A DNA stretch of 64,000 bases from the NCBI GenBank assembly GCA_008704415.1, contig VXIS01000204.1, forward strand, positions 24,135 to 88,134, in the 5' to 3' direction. Below the pieces are notes generated by a model that saw nothing but the letters and a program-made list of their open reading frames with translations, made no database searches and had not been told where the DNA came from. Shown here piece by piece: positions 9,084 through 20,486 of the stretch. The translations under genes and the position numbers were made by a program. The DNA comes from Sphaerosporella brunnea. Lineage: Eukaryota; Ascomycota; Pezizomycetes; Pezizales; Pyronemataceae. The number at the start of each line of letters is the position of its first letter. Position 1 is the first letter of the stretch.

Positions 9084-10366
9084 ATGCCTACGAAGAGACC
9101 GCTTTCTTTCGATGCCGCTGAATCCCTTCCGAACAAGAAGCAGCGCTGCTGCCTGTATGTGCTCTGCCTCCCTGCACCGGCCTCCGCTGTTCGACTTTGT
9201 GCTCTGTCGCGCGAGCAATGGCTGACAGCTGTAGACCCCCTGATAACACGCCGACAGCTCATCGTTACAACCTGCGTAAGCGTCGCCGCTGCGATGAAGT
9301 CCAGCCCCCCGTCGCCGCAAAGAAGACAAAGACATTGCCCGCTGCCGAAAAGAAGTTGCGCCCGAAACGCGATGCCCGGCGTCGAATCCGTCCTGACACC
9401 ACATCGCCGCCGTCCTTGAATCATCACGCAAGCACATGCCGCTGTTCACCGCCTAGCCCTATCTCTACCGTCGCAGCGGCGCCGTCGCCGCCGCCGTCAT
9501 CGCCGTCCTCGATCTCCACGTCTATAACTACGTCGCTGCCGCCGTCCTCTACCTTTGCCTCAACCGCCACGTCGCCAGCGCCTTCTGAAAGCCGCAAGGC
9601 ACTGCCCTCTCCACCGCCCGCCTCGGATATCGATCCGTGGCCAACCTTCCTCCCAGCCATCGAAGACCGAGACGAACCCATTGCCGTCACCACGATTCCC
9701 TTCCTCACCGACTTCTCCTGCACCTTCGTTCGCGAGCTCCAAAGCAACGACACTGCTGCGGTCCTTGTTGTGTCTATGCCTGACGCCACCCAGCGCATCC
9801 TCAAGCTGTTCCTTCCAGAGCCGAATGCGTGGATCGATCCCTTTTCCGCCGAATACAGCGCCTACTGCTCGCTCGTCCACCACGGCGTCTCCCTGCCACC
9901 TTCTACATCCGCGAGGCGCGTGGTACCCTACTGCTACGGCGCTGTCAACATTCAGCCTCTTCGCCAGATGAAACGTGCAAGGGTCTGGAAGAATCCCCTC
10001 AAGAAAGTCAAGAAACCATTGTTCGGCCTGCTGCTGGAGTTCATTCCGGATGCGCCCTCGATACTCAACGCTCCGGAGCGCCTCGCTCGCCGCCCTGAAT
10101 TGGTGGCAGATGTCCTTGCAGCGCTGGGTATGGTACATAGTGCCGGGGTTCTCCACCAGGACGACATGCCGAGGAATATTCTCATCGACGGCAACGACGG
10201 AGTGTGGTGGATCGACTTTGGTTGCGCTCTCACCACTGCGTATAATAAGATTCATCCAAACTGGTTCCAGGGAGAGCGACGCAGAGTCAAAGAACTCCTG
10301 ACGAACGATGTCATTCCGGCGGAGCTTGAGGGGCGCGTACCGACGTGGCGCACTCTTGGCTGGTAG
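9084..10366 (+). CDS. Protein kinase-like protein, 400 aa, one intron
   Basis: Exon 1 is 9084-9154 (start MPTKRPLSFD, context CACCAACCATG). The 80-bp intron 9155-9234 begins GTATGT, has a GCTGACA branch point and ends GTAG. Exon 2 runs 9235-10366, and phases join cleanly to give 400 residues. Residues 1-80 are basic (KKQR, RKRRR), suggesting nuclear location; 80-155 is a Ser/Pro/Thr-rich linker. The kinase-like domain shows a candidate Lys in ILKLF (K214), Glu in the following helix (E230), the hinge LLLEFIPDA, the catalytic loop HQDDMPRN (H331, D333, N338) and WIDFG (D351). The Lys usually two after the catalytic Asp is replaced by Met. The domain ends only about 50 residues after DFG, so most of the C-lobe is missing, as in several fungal kinase-like families. 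Activity is likely but not certain. It sits downstream of the PD-(D/E)XK gene. Confidence 0.8.
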
Positions 10367-11824
10367 AGGGCGAGAATCCGAACCGGGCAGGGGAGCAGCT
10401 TGATCGCCGTGGAACAGTCAACACCACCACCTACACAAGCACACGACATCGACGGTATGTCTCTGCACGTAATTGCAAGGGATGCCGCTTTTGGTCGTTC
10501 CGGGAGGCAACCGGCGGACGCGGAAGGTGCGTGAGGATGGGGGAGGTACGTCACGATGAGGCATGCTGGGTGGATTGTGCGCGCTGAGTGCATTACAATG
10601 TAGGGCGTGGGTGGGGGGCACGGGGATCTGGAAATTAAATATTAAAAACGAGAAAAGAATAACATTATTGCTGGGGATGACGGATATGGGCTGGGAGGGA
10701 TTCGGCGGGCTATATGGATATGGATATGGATATGGATAAGGCGTGAGGACGAGAACGGGTTTGTACATGTTGTATCAAATGGGGCAGCGGGTTGGTGCGG
10801 GGATGGGCTGTAGCGCGCGTCGAAATTCAATGAGCTTGCTTATTGGGATATGGATTGCGGCCTCTGAAACGTGAGCTCTTCTACTCGCCGCCTCCTCGGC
10901 CGTTTGAGCTGTATTCCTTTCCTCCCGCATCGTTCTTAGCTAGTTTGCCTTGGTGCGCCGTCGTGCTCGCTGTTGCGGTATGGAGAAGCTGCCGGCACCA
11001 GGAAGGCTACACTTCGAGTACTGAACACACACCACTATAGTATACCGGTAGGTGGGATCTTACGGGAGGGAAGAAAATCACGCAACAAACTGGAAACTCT
11101 TCAGGCACCTGTGTTCGATGCTCCACGCAGTGCAGTCAGTCGGGGGGGGGGTATCTTATACTCGAATTTCGAACTGCGGGAGGGAGGTATTTGTTGTTTT
11201 TGATATGCAACAGAGTTCTCCCGCACGGGCCGGTCCGTGAAGCCACATGACGCGGAGCGGAAATCGACGAGATGGGCCGCGGTATACATTCTCTTCTAAC
11301 CGGTGCAGGTGGGGCTCATGCGGCTGGTGACGTCTGCATCCACCAGCGCGGGGAAGAGCGTTGATGCCCGGTTCAGCTGTGGAATATACTGCGCTGGAGA
11401 GGTTATCGCTGACTATCGGGAATCGGAAGCCGTCTGTGGCGTTGGTGCTGAGCAGGTCCCTCGGTGCGGTGCATTTGGTGTTGCAGGATGATGGGATTAT
11501 CGGTGCCGCTATCCGATGTGGCTGCACGTCCATTAGATGTACCTGTCTGGACAAGCCCACACAAGAACGTTAAGCGGGTCGCGGGGTAGAAAATGCGCCA
11601 GCGGGGTTGGGGGGAAGCTTAGTATTTGAAACAAACTGGCGTTTTTCACCAGCACTTCACTCACATTGCACACAGAGGTTTCTTCACCGCCGTCGTTTCA
11701 TTTGATGTTACATATGCCAGTAAGCCGGTTCTTGCCGCAGTTTGATCCGTAATGGGGTATGGTTTTTGGCATTTGTTGCTGCGAATCATCGTCGAAGCCT
11801 GTTTTTGGGTTGCCCGCAATAACC
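10367..11824. other. Intergenic DNA with a TATGGA microsatellite
   Basis: No gene recognised. A four-unit TATGGA repeat is at 10713-10736, and a run of nine G lies near 11141. A 134-codon minus-strand frame (11156-11560) has no recognisable domain. Confidence 0.45.
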
Positions 11825-12065
11825 TGTTGAGAGAAAAGATTGCTTGTTGACCCCAAAGTTCCCCGCAGCGGGAGCTTCGGGGTGTTTATATCCATAAGTC
11901 GGCCAAAAGCCGCGTGGGCAAAACAACAGGAAAAGGACAACTATCAAACTACGGGAAACGGAAAACAAGAAATCTAGACCCTCGGTCTCCACCCGAAAAT
12001 CCTTCACGGTTGCCACCCGAAATCCTTTTCCCGCACTCCCCCGTTGCCCATGCGGTTGCTAATCA
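11825..12065 (-). repeat. Copia-type LTR, left copy (241 bp)
   Basis: Begins TGTTGA and ends AATCA on the plus strand. It aligns with 13581-13824 over its whole length, most closely over the GGCAAAACAACAGGAAAAGG block. Both copies are preceded on the plus strand by AATAACC; read on the minus strand, that is an LTR end followed by GGTTATT, as expected for a tRNA primer-binding site after a 5' LTR. The left copy therefore also looks like a 5' LTR. Confidence 0.7.
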
Positions 12066-13100
12066 GAAAGAAAGGACATATATAAAGGAAAGACAGATTC
12101 AAATCCAATCAATCCAATTTCCGCCACTAACGCCTTGTGCTTAACGGTGAAGACGGGGTCGGATAGCTTAGATGTGGCCACTATGTCGTCGAAGATTGTG
12201 AAGAGGAAGGAATGCTTGGGTGATGCGTCATCATAAGGACTAGCATCGGCTGCCGCTAGATTGGCCGTGGACTCAGAACTTAAAATCTGATCATTCGGAA
12301 TACAAGCAGTAGCCAGCCTTTTTGCGTAAGCCTCCCACCGTTCGGGGTGACGACACTGATGCCTAGTGTGGCCACTGTGGCCGCATCCCTCACACTCGAC
12401 CTTGAGATGTTTTGCCTTATCTCCGGCGCCGGATAAACCTTGAGGCTGAACATTGAAGCTGGAGCCATTGCCGCGGGTAGGTTCTTTTGCCGGCGTGTGA
12501 CAAATAGCGCTGCTTCTGGTAAAAGTCCTTTCCATCGTCGAAGATCGGCCTCAAAGGCTATAAGCTCAATCATGATTTCGTTGGGATCTGTTGCTTTGCC
12601 GCTGACGTTCATCGAAGTGGTGAAGCCGAGCCATTCAGGGCTTGTGGGCAGGTTGGACATGAGATAGAATGAACGCCAATTGTCCGTGACCTTGATGCCG
12701 CAGATCGGAAGGTCGTTGATAATCTTATCCTGGGCCGCGATCCATCCGGTGACCGAAGGAAAATCCTCTAGCTTGCAGGTTGCAAGCTTCGCCTGCTCGT
12801 ACTGGCTATCGAGCTTTATCACCTTTTCGAAGTCGGATTTGATGGGCCCCCAAAGAACTCGTGGATCATTGTACTTCGAAGCGCGGTACCGCTGCCGGAC
12901 GCTGGGTTCGAGAGCATGACAGACGGTCCCGCATGCTTTAGTCCGCTTCTCATCATACTTGTCGTTTTCAAGCATAAGCGTTTCGTGTTTCTGGAGATAC
13001 GTTTCGTCGTCGGATGCCGGGTCAAACTCCCAGGTCTGCAGGTCCGGAGGCGGATGATTTACGGTTCGATTGACGGCTCGCGAAGTGATTGGCGGCCGCC
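12066..13100 (-). pseudogene. Ty1/copia gag remnant with CCHC zinc knuckle
   Basis: Two minus-strand frames make one broken gag. The upstream frame (from 12975) has the alpha-helical gag pattern (VRQRYRASKYNDPRVLW, then GWIAAQDKIINDLP, then YLMSNLPTSPEW). The downstream frame (12535-12059) carries CEGCGHSGHTRHQC, a C-x2-C-x4-H-x4-C knuckle. The shift between them lies near 12530. No protease, integrase, reverse transcriptase or RNase H follows before the left LTR, so this is an internally deleted element. Gag would package element RNA in a cytoplasmic particle; this copy cannot make the full protein. Confidence 0.8.
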
Positions 13101-13580
13101 GCGCCGGAGGGACCGGAATTCACTCGGTGCCCCCGTAACAATGCGCCATAGACCTAGTCGCTTGAGGACATCTTGCATATCCAAGACCCAAGCGCGATTG
13201 TTGTGCTCATGGAGCTTTGTAATCACCGTCGCGGTGGTCGAAATATTTGGAGACGGGCCGTACAGGTTTTGGTTGGTTGTCAGTGCGCAGGTGACTGGGA
13301 AGGAAAGACTTGGCGAGGCGAGAATAGTCAGACGGGAGGTGACTATCAATGGTGTTCAGGCAGTCAGAGCGGAGGTGACTGTGAACAGACTCGGCGATGG
13401 GAGATAGTCAGAGTGGAGGTGGCTATCAACAGGTTCAGGCAGTGAGACCGGAGGTGACTGTAAACAGAGTGACTGTCGGTGATTGAGTGCCGAGGTTCTT
13501 CGGCAAACGGACAGGGAAGAGCAAAGGTACGGAGAAAAGCTTGAACCACTTTTCAGCGGAAGCGTAGGGGGCTAATAACC

Positions 13581-13824
13581 TGTTGAACAACGAGGACTTC
13601 ATTGAGAGAGGATATATAGCTTCGTTGGTTCAACGTCGGAGGGCGAGTGTCAGGCATTTATATGCAGCACCGCGTAGGCAAAACAACAGGAAAAGGACAA
13701 ATATCAAACTACGGTAAACGGAAACAAGAAATCTAGACCCACACCCGCCACCCGAAAATCATTCTCGGTTGCCACCCGAAAGCCTTTTCCAACACTCCGC
13801 CGTTGCCCATGTGGTCGCAAATCA
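13581..13824 (-). repeat. Copia-type LTR, right copy (244 bp), 5' LTR of the gag remnant
   Basis: Same boundaries as the left copy (TGTTGA...AATCA). On the minus strand it ends TCAACA and is followed by GGTTATTAGCC, a plausible primer-binding site, then by the gag leader and coding remnant. The two LTRs differ at many positions, so the element is not recent. Confidence 0.7.
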
Positions 13825-14652
13825 CAAATCAAATCAGTGGGACAAGTCCAAACAAGACCAACCAAACGGCATGCATATTCTCTCAATGTGACTGTCAGAT
13901 TATTGGTTGCGTTAAAATCTCATGTGTTGTGCGAGTTATCCCCCGAGTGCGCAGCAGTGGTATGCATGCACGAAAAAACAAAAACACATCTGACCATCAA
14001 TATGCGAAATTGATTGATGCGCAGGTTACAAACAGCCACAGTTGGTCCTGTGACCACAGAGGGAATGGGTTTCCACACTCCGTTGGGCATACAGATAGCT
14101 GATATCACTCTTGCGCTGGTGTGCAACAACGAGCAATACGGTTGGCCACCCTCTTGGGTTGTTTAATTCCCTTAGCAGTTCTGTGTAGCCATTGGTGATT
14201 GGATTGCCTGTACTGTCCTGCACCTGGTCCGCCGGCACGGTTTGGAAGCTCATGGGCTGAGGGTGTAGGACGACATTTGCAGCCTGTTGTTCAAGGCATG
14301 GCCTTTATGAGATATCACTCACGATACCACAAGGGATTATTTTTGTCAAAGCAATCTTGTGAGTATAGAAGTAAATGCGATTCATGACAAGCAATAACCG
14401 CCTCAGTTGGCGAACAATCCAACTTGAGATTGCTGGTTGTACTCAATCTTAATATGACCCTACTGCGGCTTAAAAACACAGAGGTTGTTTTGTATTCAGA
14501 TCACGGAACAGGTGGACGATATTCTGTCCCTTACTATAGAAAACATAGGTGCCAGATAGTTTAGGACCTAATTTGAGTTTAACTAACTTTTTGTGTTCTC
14601 AAATTGCTATTTGGGTGATGAGTAAGCACGCCAGCACTGATCTAGACCTGAT
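13825..14652. other. No gene seen
   Basis: AT-rich stretch between the copia remnant and the first hAT element, with only short chance frames. Confidence 0.45.
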
Positions 14653-15565
14653 CAGGGGTTCCAATAGTCCGGGCGCCCGCCAGTCCAAACGGGGCCCGAC
14701 AGAGTGGGTCAGGTCGGGCCGACGGTTGGTACAGCCTGATAGGTTCGGACCAACGTTCACAAAGCCTGGACATCTGATAGGTGCCGCCCAGGTCCGGTTA
14801 TGCAGGGTGATGCCAAAAGCGCACATCGTCGTCATGGTCGGGCTCTCCTGACGGTTCACGAAAATGTGCGGTGCCGATCGCAATCAAAAAGCTTGTTGAT
14901 TCCCCGCACTTTTGCCGTCGGCAGGATCCAATCATTGCACCATCGGTATGAGCCGGAGTTCGTAGCAGATTGGAACTTCTGACGTGATGCTGAGAGATCC
15001 AAGATTCGCGCGACCGAAAGGGCATGGCGGACGGAATCTTGCACCTTATGGCGAATTTTACTGGGGACAACCCCGTTTTTTTGCGTATTTTTGGAGATTT
15101 TGCGGCGGTTTGAGAAGATTTCCAATCCTGACGTGATGCTCACATATCTAAACGTCCCGTCAAGCCCGAGAATAGTGTTTGCACACCATTCAAGCTCTGT
15201 TAGACGAACGTGCTTTGAAGCGATCGAATGTCTGAAATCTTAGGCGACGGAAGATTTGGTTTATGGAGCGGGCTCTCACGTTCGCCAGGTCGAAGCAATG
15301 CTGGTTGATTTGGATCAGCCGGCCGCGGAAATGGCAGTATAATTTCTTTATGTAGCTCTTTCCTGTTTGTTAGAGCAATGATTCGTCAGGTTCCTGGCGG
15401 GCCCTGTAGGCATCGGAATTTTCTTGCCCTGATCGGGCCCTGTAGGCACATGGGTCTCCCTCGAAAAGGCCTGGTCGAAACCGGCCTGAATTTCAAAAGC
15501 CCGTTTGAAACAGTCCGGTTCAGGGGAGGCTAAACGCCAGACTGGCCGGACTATTGGCACCCCTG
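14653..15565 (+). mobile_element. Non-autonomous hAT element 1 (913 bp), 8-bp target duplication
   Basis: Ends are CAGGGGTTCCAATAGTCC and the complementary GGACTATTGGCACCCCTG, typical of hAT termini. The flanks 14645-14652 and 15566-15573 are both GACCTGAT, an exact 8-bp duplication. Subterminal GC-rich blocks recur in hAT elements 2-5. The interior keeps only the end of a transposase gene (about 15215-15342). Confidence 0.9.
15215..15342 (+). pseudogene. hAT transposase C-terminal fragment, with a nonsense codon
   Basis: The reading EAIECLKS is followed by TAG at 15241-15243, then ATEDLVYGAG...VRQVEAMLVDL and a stop at 15340. Elements 2 and 5 have TGG (Trp) at the TAG position. This segment is the tail of the hAT dimerisation domain. 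The rest of the transposase is deleted. Confidence 0.75.
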
Positions 15566-16199
15566 GACCTGATTGAGCAGTCAGTGACAGGCGATAAGAA
15601 CAAACATGAGTGATCGCCTATAATTTGATTCCTGGGGCTATCGATATCCACCTCGTCTCCGCTAGCTCAGATGCCACCACCCTAGCAAACATTACTTGAC
15701 AGACTATCTAACCGACCGCTTAATCGTGACAGCATTTTCTGGCAGTGCTGATACCGCCTCACCAGATCAAGACCTATTTGGCAGTTATAATGACATATCT
15801 ACAACTTACTTTGCACTGGAACACTGCCCGCATGAATAATTTCTGCATTGAAACGTGCTTTTGTAGGGCGTGCTTACGCCCAGCAAGAAAAAATGCCGAG
15901 CCGGCTGGTGCCCATCACTTGTGCCAGACGTCAGCACCTTGTGAGAGTGCTGAGAAAGACCAAATGAATGGAGTCCATGAACAGCTCTAACAGTATGCAC
16001 TCTCGTCCATAGGGTCTTCGGCTGGTAAAATAAGTGCCTAGTCTATTCTCCGCAGCGGGGAGTCGTGCAGATACACTGAACCCTAACAGACAAAAGAACT
16101 GTAAAACCACAACAAAACAGATCTACCATAGGAAAGAAACAAAGCAAAAACATCCCACCTGAACCTGAATCACGCATCTGTAAAGGTTGCCCCTAGCCC
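15566..16199. other. No gene seen
   Basis: Short frames only. The longest (15745-15990, plus) shows no domain. Confidence 0.45.
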
Positions 16200-16490
16200 G
16201 GCAGAGCTGAGTCCGGAGGCCAAGCGTTGGGAGGCCTAAGCCAGCCCTCGACCCGGCCGGCGAGCCTCAAGCTGCCGGGCTGAACTCCTCCCAGCCTCGC
16301 CGGTGCCCAGAGCAACAGGGAGATGATCCAGCCGGTCGTGGTGGGTGGGTAAAAGAAAAGCGAGGTGAAGACGAGGTGTGTGCTGGAGGTCTGGAGGGCC
16401 TAGAGGCGTGGAAAACGGTCCCTTTATAGGGAGCCGGCCAAAAGGAACTCCACCCGCTCAACCTCCGGCACTGAATCCTCGCCTCTGGTC
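16200..16490 (-). repeat. Possible LTR of another gypsy-like element
   Basis: Minus-strand CCCTATAAAGGGACCG (about 16418-16433) has the same TATA-plus-AAGGG(G/A)CC layout as the gypsy LTR at 28.15 kb, followed by a pyrimidine-rich leader-like stretch. No partner LTR or coding sequence is nearby. Confidence 0.3.
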
Positions 16491-17037
16491 TCCCGTCCAG
16501 TCACTCGGCGCTGCTCCGACCCACTAGCTCGCAGTCTAACTGCCCATACAATCCTGTGGAAAAGGTGGAGGCGGAAGCAGAGCAAGGATGATGGTCACGA
16601 TATAGAAATCATAGATCAACACTCATTTGTAGAACAGCGTGGCTGTTGAGGGCAGTGCCCACATCTTGCCCAAAGACCACGCCAAACAGTTCGCCGTGCC
16701 GGCACAAGACTCAACCTGAATCCCTATCCCCGGTTTTTTTGATAGGTCGAGCGAGACTCAAAGGCGAATGATTTGGCTGGGCCGCAGTCACCAAGTCGTT
16801 TTCCCACAAGGGCTCAGGCTGGGATACACGCTCGCTACACTTCGGCCACAATCAATAGGTATATGAGATTAAACGTTTCGGCATCGTTGCCGGCCTAGAT
16901 AACGCCCTACGCAACGAGCCAAGCGGCAAGGGGGTAGTCCAGCTGTTCACCCACGCTTAGTCACCCTTGCCACGTCTTCAGGATGGCAATCCAGGCCTCG
17001 GTTAGTGGCTGCTCGCAAGAATCTTCCATGCTGAGTC

Positions 17038-17774
17038 TAGGGGTCCCAATAGTCCGGCCATTCCGGCTTCTAGCCTCCCCTGAACCGGACTGTTTGAAAC
17101 GGGCTTTTGAAATTCCGGCCCGTTTGGACCAGGCTTTTTCGAGCGAGACCCAGGTGCCTACAGGGCCCGATCAGGGCAAGAAAATTCCGGTGCCTACAGG
17201 GCCCGCAAGGCACCTGACGAATCATTGCTCTAACGAACAGGAAAGGACTACATAAAGATATTATACTGTCATTTCCGCGGCCAGCTATTCCAAATCAACC
17301 AGCATTGCTTCGACCCGACCTGGCGAACTTGAAAGCTCGCTCCATAAACCAAATCTTCCCTCGCCCAAGATTTCAGACATTCGATCGCTTCAATGACATC
17401 GTCACCCAGCTTAGAGCGCTGGTCTGTGATGGTGTAACGGCCTCTAGGAAGGTAGTCAGCACTGTGCTGTTTGGCTCATACCCGTGGTGCAATGATTGGA
17501 TCCTGCCGACGGCAAAGGTGCGGGGGATCAACAATGTTTTTGATTGCGATCGGCACCACACATTTTCGTGAACCGCCGGGGGAGCCCGACCCTGACGACG
17601 ATCTGCGCTTTTAGCGTCGCCCTGCATAACCGGGCCCGGGCGGCACCTATCAGATGTCCAGGCTTTGTGAACGTCGGCCCGAACCTATCAGGCTGCACCA
17701 ACCGTCGGCCCGACCTGACCCACGCTGTCGGGCCCCGTTTGGACTGGCGGGCGCCCGGACTATTGGGACCCCTG
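17038..17774 (-). mobile_element. Non-autonomous hAT element 2 (737 bp), 8-bp target duplication
   Basis: Ends are TAGGGGTCCCAATAGTCC and GGACTATTGGGACCCCTG. Exact 8-bp flanks GCTGAGTC lie at 17030-17037 and 17775-17782. It is in opposite orientation to element 1, with which it shares the ends and internal blocks. Minus-strand reading DVIEAIECLKSWAREDLVYG (about 17402-17343) is the transposase C-terminus. The insertion interrupts the RNase H region of LINE copy 2. Confidence 0.9.
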
Positions 17775-18512
17775 GCTGAGTCACAACAAGCGCTGGGCCG
17801 TAGAGTACCACTGGGCCCCAGGACACGAAGACGTATCGTGCAGCGCCAGGGCGGAGGCACTGGCCAAATAACAGGCGCACGACGGCGACGGTGGCCTACC
17901 ACGCGATGACGCACGAGTGATTACCCTCGCCCACGTGGCTAGCTGCACCACAGAGGCCAAGACGGCGGAGAAGGCAGCCTCGCTTACGAAAAACTACAGG
18001 ACTTAAAACGCCCTGGTTGCCCACGTCTTCTAGCTAAAACTCAATAAACCCCCAACAGCCCCATACCTCCTAAAGACAGGGCACAGAGTGGACGATAAGT
18101 ACTGGGGGTGCCCTGAGGGGGCGGTTCAAACCCGTGATCACCTCTTCAAATTTCATCAGAGGTTCAAGAACGAACAGAGGTCCCGTGAAACGCGGCCAAT
18201 GTTGCCACCAGGGAAGGAGGGCGGAGGCGGTGGCCAGCTGCATTTAACGCCGCTCAACTGGCAGATGACACGTACACGGGAGCTGTGACGGTTTCCAGCA
18301 GCACTACCAATGTTGCCACATGGCCCGAGAAGGGCATTAGTTATGATGTAATTGTCTTTATTTTTCCTGGTGAGTCTAAATTTACGACCTTCCTTGGTGC
18401 GATCATCAATCTCGTGCGAATTCCTTCGTTAAATTCGCTTAGCCGGGCCGCAGGACCCAGCAGTAGGCCCAGCATAAGCTGTAGCACAGTCCCTCTTCTC
18501 TATATATGTCAT

Positions 18513-18526
18513 GACCGCAAGCGGTT
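18513..18526 (+). repeat. LINE 3'-end hairpin, copy 2 (paired changes)
   Basis: GACCGCAAGCGGTT: relative to the family form GGCCGCAAGCGGCC, the second base of the stem and its partner have both changed (G-C to A-T), and the first pair is now G-T. The stem can still form. Confidence 0.7.
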
Positions 18527-18557
18527 GAATATAACAAGATAAAAACCAAAAAAAAAA

Positions 18558-20486
18558 CCTCCACTGCACATTCCTGTTTCTGCCTTGCCGAGTCAAACCC
18601 CAGATGCAGTACGATGATTTCGGCTTCTGCGGCCCAACCTGAGTGCCGACTCTGACATGCCCGTGCCGCAACGACTGCAGTGGCAAAACTGTTCCACAAC
18701 TCACCTTTGTGGGTTCAGTAACTTCAGTTTCTGTGCCGGTATTGCGGGACTGACTCGGAGCTCATGCAGTTGAGCTACACCACCTGGATACTCGCGGAAT
18801 CCTTCCGCAGGTTCAAAGTCAGACACCGGTAACCCCTCGCTGCCTTCGGCTACCGCGCCACCGCAGCTGGAGTTGCTGTTTATGGTGGACACAGCGCATC
18901 ACATAGCCTACGTGGAGATGTCACCGCCATGTCGACGACAAAATCAAACGAACAGACAGTAGCGGTACCGGTACCGATCGGTAGAATGGTAATCTCGAAT
19001 GGCAATCTCGAATGAGGAGATGTGCGCGCGGTTACCAGCAAGGGCAGATCACCACTTCCTACGCCTCGTCATTTGTCGCGGTGTTCTTCATTGAGACAAT
19101 TGACTTGTGGAGGGTTGGCGACATGTGCGAAAGACGGTCGCTAGGCCCCTTAGAGAACAGCATGTGTCTCCGTCCAAAGAAAAAAAAAAACTAACCGCGA
19201 TGAAAAAACTTTACCTAGCTCCATGTGTGTTACAGATTGCGGAAAACGGTCAGTCGCCTCCTCCTCCGGTGCTTCGAAGGCTGAAACACATTCCGTCCCG
19301 GTGACAGAAGGATCTCCCACATGGGTCAAGAATGACCTCAGAACTTTCATTGTATCTATCGATTTGCATTGAAAGTAGCGCCTTTCCTGACGAGCAACCT
19401 GACGACATCAATGCGATTCGCAGCGATCGCAAAAAACAAAGCATCCAGCGTGGTTTTTGCTCCGTCTATGATCTCCTGCGTGACCTAAGTCATAGGAAAT
19501 TGTTCAATATATTGGCGAACATCTGCCATATGGAGGATGTCTGTTTTAAGGAGCCCGGTCTCTGAAAAAGGTAGGCCGTAATCGTGAACGGGCGTATCGC
19601 GGCCCAAGTCCAGCGGCTGGGAGGCGTGAGCGCTATGTGTAGTGGTAGGCAATTACCGCCCGTGTCTCCGACACGGGGTTCTCATGTGGTTATCGCTGTA
19701 ACAGGTGGACAGGTGCCCAAAGAGAATACTGTAGAAAGCGTTCACCTTGGTACGTAGCCAGTCGCCCGGAGTTGGCTCCTGAAATCGTCATTTGGGCGCT
19801 GTTTCTGAAGCCAAACCTGTCACCTGAGTTTTCCCAGGGAATTCCATGTCAGTGCCAGCGTACAATGACAGTTTCATTACCTAAACAAACTAAATTTACC
19901 TAGACCATGTTTGCCCATCGTACTCAATCCTTTCACAGCCTAATACGGTAGTACACAGTGGGTATACCTGTTCTAGCGGCCCTTGAACAGATATAACCAA
20001 TATTACACTCGCTTCGTCGCGGGCGGCGGGTACGCGCTTGGAGAAATACAATACTCGGTGTGATGGATGTGCGGCAGAAGAGGTGAGGCGCCTGTTAACC
20101 TTGGTGTCGGAGGTACATAACGGGGTGTTAGCCGTGCCCTACTATGTCACTCGAAAGCAAGATGACTAAATCGCTTTCTGCCACGCCGTTCTGGAGTCTT
20201 TGTCTTGACCTGTCACTGTGTCACTGTATCCTACAAAATACTACAGATTACCACCAAGTAGGGCTTCACACATATGGTTGTGATGCGATTTGACGTAATG
20301 AAGCCACCGCATCATCATCCTTCCTCATCCTCGACACCCTCTTGATCATGGCTCGCACCTAAGCCCAACATGGTTAGTTGCTCCAAATCTTTCGGTACGA
20401 CAACACAACCGTCCGACGCGTCCGCGCCACTCCAACAAGTTAAGTTCCCAATAACAACAAATTACTTCGGATACTGACGTGAGCTC
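18558..20486. other. No gene recognised
   Basis: About 1.9 kb with short frames and no long frame at all between 19565 and 20346. An A-rich run lies near 19181. Confidence 0.45.

Larger units (their letters stand above)
16860..18557 (+). mobile_element. LINE copy 2, interrupted by hAT element 2
   Basis: RNase H-like sequence (VVQLFTHA) lies just before 17038 and resumes after 17774 as VEYHWAPGHEDVS, split by the hAT insertion whose duplicated target is GCTGAGTC. Downstream come the LNKPPTAPYLLKTG block, a degraded zinc motif (WGC...RDHLFKFHQRF), the 3' untranslated region, the hairpin at 18513-18526 and an A-rich tail to 18557. Multiple stops and shifts show it is dead. The 5' limit is uncertain. 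Confidence 0.8.

Noticed and set aside
9560..10255. 231-codon minus-strand frame opposite the kinase gene.
   Set aside because: Shadow of the kinase exon; the motifs and the spliced frame are on the plus strand.
18785..18815. Minus-strand GAACCTGCGGAAGGAT matches the conserved 3' end of 18S rRNA, and GTAGCTCAACTGCATGAGC nearby looks like a tRNA D-arm.
   Set aside because: Sequence on both sides is unlike rRNA or ITS, and no tRNA B-box, T-arm or acceptor stem can be found. Likely chance.
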